DNA of 64,000 bases from Rhizobium sp. BG4 (GCF_016864575.1 NZ_CP044126.1:1377501-1441500), one strand, 5' to 3'. Numbered from the stretch's first letter, positions 19,223 to 28,964 are shown. The notes: generated by a model not told the origin, from the letters alone. Made by a program: numbers and translations.

Positions 19223-19987
19223 ATGGAAGAGACTTCAAACTTCGTCCGCATCCGCCGGGGATTGACCCTGCCGCTTCTGCTTCTTCTCGCATGGGAGGCC
19301 TCGAGCCGCTTCGGTCTGGTCGATATCCGCTTCCTGCCGCCGATCGAGGACGTTATCCTGACGGCCAAGCAGGAGATCATCGACAACGGCCTGGTCGGCC
19401 AGCTCGGCTCGAGCCTGCTGCGCAATGTCGCTGGCTTCCTGATCGGCGCCGTCCTCGGCATCAGCTTCGGCACGCTGCTCGCCGTCGTCAACATCGCCGA
19501 CCGGCTGATCATGCCGACCTTCAACGGCATCAAGCAGATCTCGCTGCTTGCCTGGATCCCGCTGATCTCCGTCTGGTTCGGCTTCGGCGAGCAGGCGAAG
19601 ATCGTCTTCGTAGCACTCGCCGCCTTCATCCCGATTGCGCTCAACACGCATGACGGCATCAAGGATGCGCCGCGCGAACTGGTCGAGGTCGGCCGTGCGC
19701 TGCGCTTCAATTCCTGGCAGCGCATCAGCCGGATCTACCTCCCGGTCGCCCTGCCGTCGATCGCGACCGGCATCCACCTCGGCCTGATCTATTCCTGGCT
19801 CGCAACCGTCGGCGCCGAATACTTCCTCGCTGTCGGCCCCGGGATCGGCGGCCTCGTCATCGCCGGCCGCGAGCGCTTCGACATGGCCCTTGTCATGGTC
19901 GGCGTCATCATCCTCGGTATCGTCGGTTTTGCGTTCAATCGGCTGGCGGGGGCTGCGGAACGCCGCTTGCTACGCTGGCGGGAGTGA
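19223..19987 (+). CDS. Sulfonate-type ABC transporter permease (second)
   Basis: The 254-residue permease is paralogous to the preceding one, with the coupling loop LVEVGRALRFNSWQRISRIYLPVALPSIATGIHLGL and an AWIPLISVWFGFGEQAKIVFVAL segment. It is the last gene of the LLM-ATPase-binder-permease-permease operon. It should sit in the inner membrane and pair with the upstream permease and the ATPase starting at 16428. Confidence 0.92.
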   Translation: MEETSNFVRIRRGLTLPLLLLLAWEASSRFGLVDIRFLPPIEDVILTAKQEIIDNGLVGQLGSSLLRNVAGFLIGAVLGISFGTLLAVVNIADRLIMPTFNGIKQISLLAWIPLISVWFGFGEQAKIVFVALAAFIPIALNTHDGIKDAPRELVEVGRALRFNSWQRISRIYLPVALPSIATGIHLGLIYSWLATVGAEYFLAVGPGIGGLVIAGRERFDMALVMVGVIILGIVGFAFNRLAGAAERRLLRWRE

Positions 19988-20089
19988 TGAAAGCAGCCGT
20001 TTCGCCGCCGAGATGTGGTGGTGTGCTCTTCAGCGTATGAAGTCGAAATGGTGTTGAAAGTATACATCCGTTCGAAGATGGCATCCGGC

Positions 20090-20535
20090 GCATCGGGCGC
20101 GCACTCACCGAGAAATCGCTGGCTCAAAACATAGGACAGCCAAGCCTGGATCTCGCACCTTCAAGATCGAGAAGAACCGAAAGGCTTTTTATTCCGAGCT
20201 CGAGCGCTTAGTCTCTTTTATGCAGAAGGCAAAGTTCTACGGCCCGCTTCGCGTCCGGATGAACGAGCGGCAGGAAAAAGGTGATAGCCCGCCCTTTCAA
20301 AGAGGGCCTCGCCGCCGTCGTCGGCTGTGTCGTGCATGGTCTCGGTGTGTCGGTTGCGCCCTGGAATGCGGTCAAGGAGGCGCCGGGCGAGGTCGTCTCG
20401 GTGCCTTTCGGAAATCCGCAAATTCATCGCCATGTCGGGCTTCTGCAGCGCCAGACCAGCCCGCGCACCACTGTTATCGACCGGCTGCATCACCATCTGG
20501 CGAGCTTCAGCGGCGAATTCGGTATCCCGGGCTGA
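20090..20535 (+). pseudogene. Remnant of a LysR-family regulator
   Basis: Two pieces of a LysR gene remain. At 20135-20272 one frame reads SQAWISHLQDREEPKGFLF followed by SLFYAEGKVLRPASR, matching the usual SQPxLSxQIxxLE...GxxLF...TxxGxxxLPxAR of the LysR helix-turn-helix. At 20281-20535 another frame reads ARPFKEGLAAVVGCVVHGLGVSVAPWNAV...HRHVGLLQRQTS, matching the end of the effector domain. Stop codons, a frame change and loss of the middle (about 150 residues) make it non-functional. Its position suggests it once controlled the neighbouring transporter. Confidence 0.55.
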
Positions 20536-20540
20536 GCCGG

Positions 20541-21452
20541 TCAGCTCCAATTGCGGAAGACTTCGGCGAGGATCTCGCGGATCGCCTTGTCGAGTGCCGG
20601 ATCCAGCCCTTCGCGCGACCTCAGGATGAGGGGATGTTTCAATTCAGGCTCGACAATCTGGCGCGCCAGAAGATCCGAGCCCATCTGGTCGTGAGGAATG
20701 CCCAGTCCGCCGAAGACCGTGACGCCGTAGCCGGAAAGGACGACCTCTCGTCTGGGCTCGAAGCCGTCGACATCCATGATCACGTTCAGGGACAGGCCCT
20801 CTTTCTGTGCGGCCAGTTCCAGAAACTTGCGCAGAGGGTTCTCCTTGGCCGGCAGGACCAGTGGAAGCGCGGCGACGTCGCGGAAGGCGATCGGCCCGCG
20901 CGTGCCGTTGTTGCGCATGATGCAGTAAAGCGGCTCCCAGACGATCGGGGTTTCCTGGAAGGTTTCGGTGAGCGGCAGCTTGATCGCGACATCCGCCTTG
21001 CCGCTGTCGATGAGTTCGTCTGCAAAGAGCGTCCGGGCATCGATGACGCGCAGGACCTTGTCGGGCATATGCTCGCGAAACGCGGCGATCAGCCGCGGCA
21101 GCATGACGGCTGCGAGCGACGGGATGATCGTCAGGCGCACGACTTCCTGCACCGTCTTGGTCTTAACCTGGCGACGAATGTCGTTTTCCGCGACCGCGAC
21201 GGCATCGAGAATGATCCGCCCGTGCTCGACAAACAGGAGCCCCGGCACCGTCGGGGTCATGCCCGTTGCAGAACGCTCGAAAAGCGCGACGCCAAGGGCC
21301 TTTTCCATCTCGGCCAGATGGTAGCTCAGTGCAGGCTGGGCGACATTGAGGCTGCGCGCAGCGGCCGAGATCGAGCCGCTTTCGGCAATTGTGACGATGT
21401 AGCGGACGCGCCTGAGATCGAGGAATGCGGAGTTCATGGATGCCTCATACAA
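20541..21452 (-). CDS. LysR-family transcriptional regulator
   Basis: The 303-residue protein has an N-terminal HTH (LRRVRYIVTIAESGSISAAARSLNVAQPALSYHLAEMEKALGVALFER, about 13-61) and a C-terminal effector domain with PSLAAVMLPRLIAAFREHMPDKVLRV. A second in-frame ATG at 21437 is also possible. It is divergently transcribed from the peptide-transporter operon starting at 21698 and probably regulates it; a dyad lies just before its start (21455-21474). The effector is unknown. Confidence 0.92.
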   Translation of the reverse strand: MYEASMNSAFLDLRRVRYIVTIAESGSISAAARSLNVAQPALSYHLAEMEKALGVALFERSATGMTPTVPGLLFVEHGRIILDAVAVAENDIRRQVKTKTVQEVVRLTIIPSLAAVMLPRLIAAFREHMPDKVLRVIDARTLFADELIDSGKADVAIKLPLTETFQETPIVWEPLYCIMRNNGTRGPIAFRDVAALPLVLPAKENPLRKFLELAAQKEGLSLNVIMDVDGFEPRREVVLSGYGVTVFGGLGIPHDQMGSDLLARQIVEPELKHPLILRSREGLDPALDKAIREILAEVFRNWS

Positions 21453-21454
21453 GA

Positions 21455-21474
21455 TTTTGATACCCTAATCAAAA
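21455..21474. promoter_or_regulatory. Dyad at the divergent LysR promoter
   Basis: Perfect seven-base arms TTTTGAT and ATCAAAA with a six-base spacer lie three bases before the first possible start codon of the minus-strand LysR gene. Location and symmetry fit an autoregulatory LysR site. Confidence 0.5.
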
Positions 21475-21697
21475 CTCTGTAGTGGCGCATCATTTTTTCC
21501 TGCCCTAGTTTCCTCGTCATTGGGTCGCTGGAGGAAAGGGACCTGACGCTTGCATCCGAACCCGGACCGCTGAAAATGCGGCAGACGGCAAATTCGGGTC
21601 CAGGAGGAAACCCAACAAATCATTACCGAACCATCGGCAGGCGGCGCCGCAGGTGCTGCCCCGGCTGGCCTGTGTTCGGCGACAAGGTGGAGGAACA

Positions 21698-23205
21698 ATG
21701 CCAATCAGATTTCATATCCTCGGTGGACTCACATTCGCGATGATGACCGCCACAGCATCCTTTGCCTTCGCGCAGGGGCGGACGTCAAGATCGCGGTTCC
21801 GGTCGAGCCGGCCAATATCGATGGCTGCAACACGACCGTGAACGGCATCAATACGATCGTGAAAGAGAATATCGTCGAGACGCTGACGGTGCTCGACCCC
21901 AATGATAGCAAGGTTCTGCCGCGCCTTGCGACCAAGTGGGAGGATCAGGGCAACGGCACGTGGCGGATCTCGCTGCGCGAAGGCGTCGGCTTCCACGATG
22001 GCAAGCCGTTCAATGCCGATGCCGTCGTCAAGGCCATCACGAGAATGCAGAGCACCGGCGTGACCTGTCTCGACCGCACCAAGATCGCCAACGTGAAACT
22101 GACGGCGACTGCCGTTGATGACAAGACGGTCGATATTCACGCAGATCCCGCGCAGGTTCTGATGCCGGTCTTCCTGTCCTTCATGGGTATCACCGGCCCC
22201 GACACGTCGCCGACCGAATTGAGCCGCGCCCCGGTAGGCACCGGTCCCTTCCAGTTCGTTTCCTGGGATGGCGATGGCGTCAAGCTGAAGCGCAACGACA
22301 ACTATTGGGGCAAGAAGCCCGAAGTCGAAAACGCCACCTATGTCTTCCGCGGAGAATCCGCCCTGCGGGCGGCGATGGTCAAGACAGGCGAAGCCGACAT
22401 CGCCTTTGCGATCGCGCCGCAGGATGCCGACGATCCGAAGATGGACAAGGCGTTTCTGAATGGCGAGACGACACGCATCCGCTTCGTCATGCAGCCGCCG
22501 CTCGATGACATCCGCATTCGTCAGGCGCTCAATCTCGGCCTCGACCGTCAGGCGCTCATCGGCACGGTTCTGAGCGACAAGGTGGTGCCGGCGACGCAAT
22601 TCATCCTGCCGAAGATCAACGGATACAATCCCGACCTTAAGGTCTGGCCGTATGATCCCGACAAGGCCGCCGCTCTGGTGGCTGAGGCGAAGGCGGCCGG
22701 CGTGCCGGTCGACAAACCAATCCGCCTCATCGGCCGCACGAACTTCTTCGCCAACGAGCCTGAACTTCTCGAAGCGACCCAGCAGATGTGGCAGGCGATC
22801 GGCCTCAACGTGAAGGTCGAAATGATGGAGTCGGCCGAGTGGCTGAAGCTGGTCAACAAGCCTTATCCGGCAGACCGCACGGCGATGATGATCCAGGAAA
22901 TGCACGATAACAACAACGGCGATGCCGCGTTCACAATGTACTTCCGCTATCACTCGAAGGGCCAGCAGTCGGAGATGAACAATCCGCAGGTCGATGGCCT
23001 CATCGACAAGGCGATGGCGGAGACCGGCGAGCAGCGCACCAAGGACTTCCAGGAAGCCAACCGGATCATTGCCGACGAGGTCATTCCTGCCGTCCCACAA
23101 TATCACATGGTCAGCCAGATGCGCGTCGGTCCTCGCGTCAACTATGAGCCGAACGGTCTCAGCACCGTGCAGTTCGAACTGTCCGACATCACCCTGAACA
23201 AGTGA
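21698..23205 (+). pseudogene. Peptide/opine-type ABC binding protein, family 5, frameshifted after the signal peptide
   Basis: A strong ribosome site (GGTGGAGGAA) precedes ATG 21698, which encodes a signal peptide ending ...ASFAFAQG. At the GGGG of 21775-21778 the frame breaks; the next frame continues ADVKIAVPVEPANIDGCNTTVNGINTIVKENIVETLTVLDP and runs to 23205 as a normal DppA/OppA-like protein of about 500 residues, with WEDQGNGTWRISLREGVGFHDGKPFNADAV and PYDPDKAAALVAEAKAAG. One extra G would restore a full-length secreted binder (AQGADVKI). As sequenced the signal and mature parts are separated. A sequencing error is likelier than decay because the rest is clean. Confidence 0.85.
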
Positions 23206-23220
23206 CCGTCTTCGCGAAAG

Positions 23221-23243
23221 GCAGCCGGGCTGGACCCGGCTGC
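23221..23243 (+). other. Intercistronic hairpin after binding-protein gene
   Basis: GCAGCCGGG and CCCGGCTGC form a perfect nine-base stem with a five-base loop, 15 bases after the stop at 23205 and 27 before the permease ATG. There is no T run. It probably stabilises the upstream message or limits read-through. Confidence 0.65.
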
Positions 23244-23269
23244 ACAGTTCATTCGGAGGAGAAGAACTG

Positions 23270-23772
23270 ATGGGCTTTTATCTTGGCAAACGCGCGATCT
23301 GGAGCGGCCTCTCGCTCTTCCTTCTCGTGGTCATGGTCTTCTTCATGGCTAGGTTGACGGGATCGCCCGCCGATCTCTATCTGCCGATCGATGCCCCGAC
23401 GTCGATGCGGGAGGAATTCTCCCGGCTTCATGGCTTCGACCAGCCCGTCTACGTGCAGTTCTTCGATTTCATCCGCGGTCTCCTGACGCTGGATTTCGGC
23501 CAGTCGCTTCGGCAGGGCCGTCCCGCCCTGGCGCTGGTGCTGGAGGCCATGCCGACGACATTGCTGCTGGCGCTCTATTCCATCACCTCCGCCCTGGTGA
23601 TCGCGATCGTCACCGGTGCCCTGGCTGCATGGCGTCCCAATAGCGTTTTCGACCGTATCGCCACGCTGCTTTCACTGATCGGCGCCAGCCTGCCGAATTT
23701 CTGGATCGCGATCGTCGGCGTGCTGGTCTTCGCCGTCGGGCTTCGGCTGGTGCCGACATCGGGAACGGGCAG
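23270..23772 (+). pseudogene. Peptide ABC permease (DppB type), 3' end missing
   Basis: AGGAGAAGAA precedes ATG 23270. The frame encodes the first part (about 167 residues) of a DppB/OppB permease: MGFYLGKRAIWSGLSLFLLV, LTGSPADLYLPIDAPTSMREEFSRLHGFDQPVYVQF, FGQSLRQGRPALALVLEAMPTTLLLAL and ...VFAVGLRLVPTSGTG. Family members run to about 310-330 residues. After GTG the frame runs into the reverse complement of an arylsulfatase gene and stops at 23854. The missing half, the second permease and the ATPase genes expected next are absent from the window. The cause is a deletion/rearrangement or a misassembly. Confidence 0.85.
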
Positions 23773-23777
23773 CAATT

Positions 23778-24294
23778 CGTCGAAGCCGTGCTTGGTCGGC
23801 AGATATTCGTCGCGGTCGCCGAGATGGTTCTTGCCGAACTGCCCGGTCGCATAGCCGAGCGGCTTCAGGGCCTGGGCGATGGTGATGTCGCGGGCCTGCA
23901 GCCCGACGGTCGCGCCAGGGATGCCGACCTTGCAGAGGCCGGTGCGCAGGCAGACCTGACCGGTGATGAAGGTCGAACGCCCGGCCGTGCACGAGTTCTC
24001 GGCATAATAGTCCGTGAACATCATGCCTTCCTTGGCGATGCGGTCGATATTCGGTGTGCGGTAGCCCACCAGGCCGAAGGAATAGGCGCTGATATTGGTC
24101 TGGCCGATATCGTCGCCGAAGATGACGAGAATATTGGGTTTCGACGTGTCCTGAGAGGCGGCCGGTTCAGTGGCCGCGGGTGCGGCCGGGGCGGCCTGCT
24201 GGGCTCTCGCCGGCGACAGGAATGTCGTCGATGTCAGCGTCATCGCGACGGCGACCGTCGCCGAGAACAGCTTCTTGGGAAAGGAGTTCGTCAT
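23778..24294 (-). pseudogene. Arylsulfatase, 5' part only
   Basis: The minus-strand frame starts at 24294 with a signal peptide (KKLFSATVAVAMTLTSTTFLSPARA) and then the sulfatase N-terminal domain: NILVIFGDDIGQTNISAYS with metal-binding Asp residues, and NSCTAGRSTFITGQ, where Cys in CTAGR is the residue converted to formylglycine. It ends abruptly at about KHGFDEL near 23780, some 170 residues in, against 500 or more for the family. Beyond that the frame is antisense to the truncated permease. Arylsulfatases release sulfate from aromatic sulfate esters, so its loss removes one sulfur source. Confidence 0.85.
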
Positions 24295-24686
24295 GACGCT
24301 CTCCCCACGGATGGATCGTTCAGCATTGCGGTCTCCCTTGTGCCGGCGGGCGGCCCCGCCAGTTCTCGATCGTCGTCAGCCGACGCGGTTGGGAGCCTTG
24401 TTCTTTATGCAGGCGGGCGGAAGTACGTAACGGTAAATGCCGCCGTAACCGGAGCGTAAACAGGCGTGTAAGCTACGGTTACCGGGTCAGCGGGCTGGAT
24501 CGCGGCTCGTCCTCGCAGAGCGGTCGTCGTTCCCAGTTCCACACCGCCTGCAAATGTATTATCCAAGGCGAGTATTTTTCTCGCATTCCCGCAATTCTAG
24601 AATTTCATTGGCATGCCGTCATTTCGGCTTCGTCGTCCTCAGCGGGACGTGGCCTCTCAATTTCGTTTCAAGTCCGGGGTTTGAAG
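24295..24686. promoter_or_regulatory. Control region between arylsulfatase fragment and membrane-protein gene
   Basis: No gene is visible in these 390 bases. The right part holds a GCGAG/CTCGC hairpin (24568-24584) and a perfect 12-base palindrome AATTCTAGAATT at 24593-24604, in an AT-rich patch some 85 bases before the next gene. This is a likely divergent promoter region with a possible operator. Confidence 0.4.
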
Positions 24687-25841
24687 ATGTTTGCAGGATT
24701 TCTTCTTTTGCGCAGTCGAATGCTGCCGGCGGCCGGTGCTGCCGGTTTGCTGGTCTTTGCGTCGGTTCCGGCGCAGGCGCATGTGAAATGGTTCGCGCCC
24801 TATATCGTCGGAGCGCCGCCCGAGCCGGTCATGTCGACGCTTGCCGATACGTGGTTCTGGGTCGGGATCGGCCTCGTGCTGGTGTTTTTCGGGCTGGCGC
24901 GGGCGGTCGAGCGCAGTGCCTATGGCGACCGGGCGCTCGATATGCTCGACTGGGCCGCAGCGCCGCTCTGGCGCAGGCTCGATGATTATATCCGGGCGAT
25001 CGTCGGGGCGTTTTTCGTGGCGATCTTCGCGGTCGGTGGCGTCTATCTGACGCCCGATCTGAAGACGCCGGCGGAATGGGTGTCCTGGCTTCAGCTGGTG
25101 ATCGCCGGCATGATCTTTTCGCGCCGGACGATGCCGGTCGCCGGTATCGGGATCATCGCCCTCTGGATCCTGGCATTGCGCGACTACGACCTCTTCCACC
25201 TTTTCGACTATCTGGCGCTCGGCCTCGGCGTCGCCGTCTATCTGATCCTGGAGCCGTCGAAGCGCGAGAACTGGCGCGCGCATCGCCTCGAAGCGCTTCG
25301 CTGGGGGCTGGCGATCGCGCTGATGTGGTCAAGCCTGGAGAAATTCGCCTATCCGAGCTGGTTCTATCCACTGGTCGTCGAGAAACCGTTCCTGACATTC
25401 GGCCTGCCGCGCGATGTCTTCATCCCGATGGCCGGTGTCACGGAATTCACGCTCGGTCTCGGTCTGGTCTGGACGCCGCTGATCCGCCGGCTTTCGGCGA
25501 TCGCGCTGTTCGTCATTTTCACATCCGCGGTATGGCCCTTCGGCCGCGTCGATCTGATCGGCCACGGACTGATCATGGCGATCCTGCTGGCCGTTGCCGC
25601 CGACCGCAGCCGTGAGACGCATTTCCTGCCGGTCTTCAAGCAGACGTTCCGCAGCATTCCAGCCGGCATCCTCGCCGCCTTCGTGCTCTACGGCTCGGCC
25701 TATTGGGGCCTGCATGTCGCCTTCTACGGCCCGGAAGGCTATGTCGGCCCGGCGATCACCGAGAAGGCGACGCATTCTCACAGCCCCGAATATCCGCACG
25801 GTCCGCAAAGCGGCGATATCGGCGCGCCGCCGGACAAGTGA
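24687..25841 (+). CDS. Multi-pass membrane protein of unknown function
   Basis: The 384-residue protein has a cleavable-looking N-terminal segment ending SVPAQAHVKWFAPY, then about nine hydrophobic spans alternating with short basic loops. The C-terminus is His/Pro-rich (KATHSHSPEYPHGPQSG). ATG 24687 is chosen; an in-frame TTG lies two codons earlier. The HVKWF segment right after the signal and several conserved-looking Trp/His residues suggest metal or small-molecule handling, but I do not recognise the family. It stands alone, divergent from the broken arylsulfatase gene and convergent with a ROK gene. Confidence 0.8.
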   Translation: MFAGFLLLRSRMLPAAGAAGLLVFASVPAQAHVKWFAPYIVGAPPEPVMSTLADTWFWVGIGLVLVFFGLARAVERSAYGDRALDMLDWAAAPLWRRLDDYIRAIVGAFFVAIFAVGGVYLTPDLKTPAEWVSWLQLVIAGMIFSRRTMPVAGIGIIALWILALRDYDLFHLFDYLALGLGVAVYLILEPSKRENWRAHRLEALRWGLAIALMWSSLEKFAYPSWFYPLVVEKPFLTFGLPRDVFIPMAGVTEFTLGLGLVWTPLIRRLSAIALFVIFTSAVWPFGRVDLIGHGLIMAILLAVAADRSRETHFLPVFKQTFRSIPAGILAAFVLYGSAYWGLHVAFYGPEGYVGPAITEKATHSHSPEYPHGPQSGDIGAPPDK

Positions 25842-25859
25842 TGCGGCTGCGTCGTCTCT

Positions 25860-26987
25860 TCAGTCGAGATAGGACAGATATTTCGCCAGAGGCAGGATCG
25901 CCGATGCGGTCGCCCGGCTCGCTTCGCCGAGAACATCGGAGATCACGATATCCGGTTTCGAGAGCGGCATGCGGGTGGGAACGTCATAGACCGAGAGATC
26001 GATATGCTGGCGCAGGGCCGATAGGACCGGGTTGGGGAAATTGCCGCCGAGGACGATCGTCTGCGGATTGAGCAGCTGGACCACGGCGCTCAGAGGTTCG
26101 GAGAGCGTTGCGCCGCGGCTTTCGATCCAGTCCATCAGCGGCTTGTGGCCCGCGTCGAACAGCTCTTCCAGGCGGCCGGGATCGAGCTCCAGCGGGTCGC
26201 ATCCCAGCATGTCTGCGAGGTCGGTCACGCTCGGGCGCGGGCCGGTTTCCGGCACCATGCCGCCGATATTTCCGGCCTGGTTGTATCCGCCGCGGATCAC
26301 CCGGTTGCGATCGAAAATATGGCCGCCGACGCCATCGGAGAAGGACACGAGGAACAGCACCTTGCCGAACATTTCCGGCCTGAGCGCCGATTGCATGATG
26401 TCGGCCCGAGACGAGACGACGACGGATGACTGCGGGAATTGCGCCACCAGCTCCTGCCGGATCTCGTGATAGGGGATGCTGGCCTGTTTCGGCGTGACCT
26501 CGAGAATGTCCTCCGAAGCCGAAAAGATGGCCGGAACGAACATGCCGATGTCGGTCCCGCCGGCATTGCGCTTGGCCTCCCTGATGAGCTCGACCGCCTG
26601 CGCGACAATGCCGTCGCGCGATTGCTCGAGCGGGTAGCAGGGCGAGTTCCAGACTGCCTCTGAGGCCAGATTCGAGACCGCCACGTAAGCGCCGCGGGTC
26701 GACAGGTTGAGACCGATGAAGCGCATCGCGTCCGGCCGCATCCTGATGCGGATCATCGGCTGGCCGCTGTGGCGCGGGCCCGGCTTCTCGCGCTCTTCAT
26801 CGACCAGCCCAGCCTCCTGAAGCTTGGCGAGCGCCTTGCTGACCGCGCCCTTGGACAGCGACAGCACCTTTGAAATCTCCACCCGCGAGAGGCCGGACTG
26901 GTTGCGGATCGCCATGAAGATTTCGCGATCCGTCGCGGAAAGGTCGAGGCTCAGGAGCGAACCATTGGCTGTGATTATCTCGGACAT
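25860..26987 (-). CDS. ROK-family transcriptional regulator
   Basis: The 375-residue NagC/Mlc-like protein has an N-terminal winged helix (DREIFMAIRNQSGLSRVEISKVLSLSKGAVSKALAKLQEAGLV, about 20-62). The ROK domain that follows shows GGHIFDRNRVIRGGYNQAGNIGG but lacks the usual Cys-rich zinc motif, so it may be a DNA-binding sensor without kinase activity. It is divergently transcribed from an ABC operon starting at 27081, which it probably represses. A dyad sits between them at 27029-27045. Confidence 0.92.
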   Translation of the reverse strand: MSEIITANGSLLSLDLSATDREIFMAIRNQSGLSRVEISKVLSLSKGAVSKALAKLQEAGLVDEEREKPGPRHSGQPMIRIRMRPDAMRFIGLNLSTRGAYVAVSNLASEAVWNSPCYPLEQSRDGIVAQAVELIREAKRNAGGTDIGMFVPAIFSASEDILEVTPKQASIPYHEIRQELVAQFPQSSVVVSSRADIMQSALRPEMFGKVLFLVSFSDGVGGHIFDRNRVIRGGYNQAGNIGGMVPETGPRPSVTDLADMLGCDPLELDPGRLEELFDAGHKPLMDWIESRGATLSEPLSAVVQLLNPQTIVLGGNFPNPVLSALRQHIDLSVYDVPTRMPLSKPDIVISDVLGEASRATASAILPLAKYLSYLD

Positions 26988-27028
26988 TCTCGATTCCGGC
27001 TTGCGTTCGTCATTAAACTGTTACAATT

Positions 27029-27045
27029 AGTTTCTAGAGGAAACT
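27029..27045. promoter_or_regulatory. Probable ROK operator
   Basis: AGTTTC and GAAACT arms flank TAGAG in the 93-base divergent gap between the ROK gene and the ABC operon. Further AAACT half-sites occur near 27015 and 27064. The symmetry resembles NagC/Mlc-type operators. Confidence 0.5.
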
Positions 27046-27080
27046 TACTAAATTCGCACCGTAAACTAAAAGGCTGGCTC

Positions 27081-28112
27081 GTGACATATCTCGTGGCGCA
27101 GGACATTGGAATGCACTTCGGCGGCTTTTCCGCACTGAACGGCGTGAGCTTCACCGCAAGCCGTGGCGAGTTCATCACGCTTCTCGGCCCGTCGGGCTGC
27201 GGTAAGACAACACTTCTCAACATCGTCGCGGGCTTCCTCAAGCCGACAAAGGGGTCGCTGCATGTCGATGGCAGCGATCTGCTGGCGGTTCCGCCAGAAA
27301 ATCGCGACTCAGCGATGTGCTTTCAATCATACGCGCTGTTTCCGCATCTGAACGTTGCAGACAATATCGCATTCGGCCCGCGCCAAAAGGGCGTGAAGAA
27401 GAATGAAACGGCCGCGCGGGTGGAAAATTTGCTGGCACAGCTCGGCCTTCAGCTTCATGCGCAGAAGCTGCCGAATGCGCTTTCGGGCGGGCAGCAGCAG
27501 CGCGTCGCACTTGCCCGCGCGCTTGCCGTCAAACCCGGCCTCGTGCTGTTCGACGAACCGCTGTCCAATCTCGATGCGAAACTGCGCGATCAGGTCCGTA
27601 ACGAGATCCGGGCGCTGCAGAAGCAGGTGGGCTTTACCGCGCTCTACGTCACGCACGACCAGGCCGAAGCACTGGCGATGTCCGACCGGATCCTGCTTCT
27701 GAACAACGGCGTCGTCGAGCAGGAGGGGTCGCCCAAGGATATCTATTTCCGGCCTAAGACGCGCTTTGCCGCCGATTTCATCGGTGCGGCGAACATCCAT
27801 GCGGGCAGGGCGAAAGGTGGGGTGCTTCACACCGCCTTCGGGGCGCTGCGCACCGCCGATGGCGCTGACGGCGACGTGACGCTGGTCTGGCGGCCGGAAG
27901 CGGTGTCGCTGGGTGCCGGCGCGGTCAACAGTCTCGTCGGAAAGGTCGCCGCGGTTGCGTTCCAAGGCGCCTATTCGGATGTCTTTCTGGCTGCGGGCAA
28001 CGAGACGGTCCGCCTTCAGGTCGCGGGCAGCCTCGATATCGCCGCCGGCGCCGACCTTCAGTTCAGCGTCGCACCGGAGAATGTCATCTCCGTCACCGAT
28101 GGGGGCCGGTGA
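27081..28112 (+). CDS. ABC transporter ATPase (spermidine/iron/sugar-phosphate type)
   Basis: The 343-residue importer ATPase has Walker A GPSGCGKTT near 36-44, signature LSGGQQQR, Walker B VLFDEPLSNLDA, and a C-terminal TOBE-like regulatory region (VWRPEAVSLGAGAVNS...). It starts at GTG 27081, preceded by AAAAGG. Its stop overlaps the next gene's start (TGATG). Gene order ATPase-permease-permease-binder-phosphodiesterase-phosphatase points to a phosphodiester or sugar-phosphate substrate. Confidence 0.92.
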   Translation: MTYLVAQDIGMHFGGFSALNGVSFTASRGEFITLLGPSGCGKTTLLNIVAGFLKPTKGSLHVDGSDLLAVPPENRDSAMCFQSYALFPHLNVADNIAFGPRQKGVKKNETAARVENLLAQLGLQLHAQKLPNALSGGQQQRVALARALAVKPGLVLFDEPLSNLDAKLRDQVRNEIRALQKQVGFTALYVTHDQAEALAMSDRILLLNNGVVEQEGSPKDIYFRPKTRFAADFIGAANIHAGRAKGGVLHTAFGALRTADGADGDVTLVWRPEAVSLGAGAVNSLVGKVAAVAFQGAYSDVFLAAGNETVRLQVAGSLDIAAGADLQFSVAPENVISVTDGGR

Positions 28113-28960
28113 TGCGTCGCGCGCTGACGATATTGCTGTTGCTGGCGCCGGGCCTCGGCCTGGTCATTGCCCTGATGGGATCGGTCTTCTATCTCGCCGT
28201 GATGCAGTCCTTCGGGCTGATGAATTTCGCGGGCGAAAGCGCGCTGTCGCTTTCGTACTGGCAAACGATGCTCGCCGAGCCGCGCTATTGGCGCGCGCTG
28301 CAATATTCGACCTATATCGCCACCACGTCGTCGCTGCTGGCCGTCGCGCTCGCCTATCCGCTGGCGCTCTTGCTGCGCAAGCCGTTCAGGGGCTCGTTGC
28401 TGTTGAGCGCGCTGATCAAGGCGCCGCTGCTGGTGCCGGGCCTCGTCGCAGCCTTCCTGTTCATCAACGTGATCGCCTATCACGGCGTCATCAACGAGTT
28501 GATGGTGCGTACCGGTCTTTGGGAGAAGCCGATCCGGATGCAGAACGACGCCAACGGCTACGGCGTCATCTTCCTGCAGATCTGGAAGCAGATGCCCTTT
28601 GCCTTCCTGTTGCTGTCAGGCGCCGTTCAGGGGTTGCCGGAACCTGTGCTTCTGGCGGCGCGCGATCTCGGCGCTGGGACGATGGCGCGCTTTCGTAAGA
28701 TCGTGCTGCCGCTGACGGCGAATGCGATGCAGGCCTCGCTGATCCTGATCTTCATCGGTGCGGCCGGCGATTTCAGCTTCCAGGCCGCTGCCGGTCCCAC
28801 CAGCAAACACTCGCTGGCGACCCTGATGAGCAATCTGCAGGGGGAGCAGGGCGACTGGAATTCGGCTGCCGTCGTGGCGGTCACGCTGATGGCGCTTTCC
28901 CTTTTCGGTTCCGCGATCCTGGCGCTCGCCGTGCGCGGCATCCAGCGATTGGTGAGGTAA
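28112..28960 (+). CDS. ABC transporter permease (first)
   Basis: The 282-residue inner-membrane permease of the PotB/UgpA class has a coupling loop PVLLAARDLGAGTMARFRKIVLPLTANAMQASLILIF and about six membrane spans. ATG 28112 overlaps the preceding stop codon; an in-frame GTG three bases earlier is less likely. It is expected to form a heterodimer with the next gene product. Confidence 0.9.
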   Translation: MRRALTILLLLAPGLGLVIALMGSVFYLAVMQSFGLMNFAGESALSLSYWQTMLAEPRYWRALQYSTYIATTSSLLAVALAYPLALLLRKPFRGSLLLSALIKAPLLVPGLVAAFLFINVIAYHGVINELMVRTGLWEKPIRMQNDANGYGVIFLQIWKQMPFAFLLLSGAVQGLPEPVLLAARDLGAGTMARFRKIVLPLTANAMQASLILIFIGAAGDFSFQAAAGPTSKHSLATLMSNLQGEQGDWNSAAVVAVTLMALSLFGSAILALAVRGIQRLVR

Positions 28961-28964
28961 TAGA

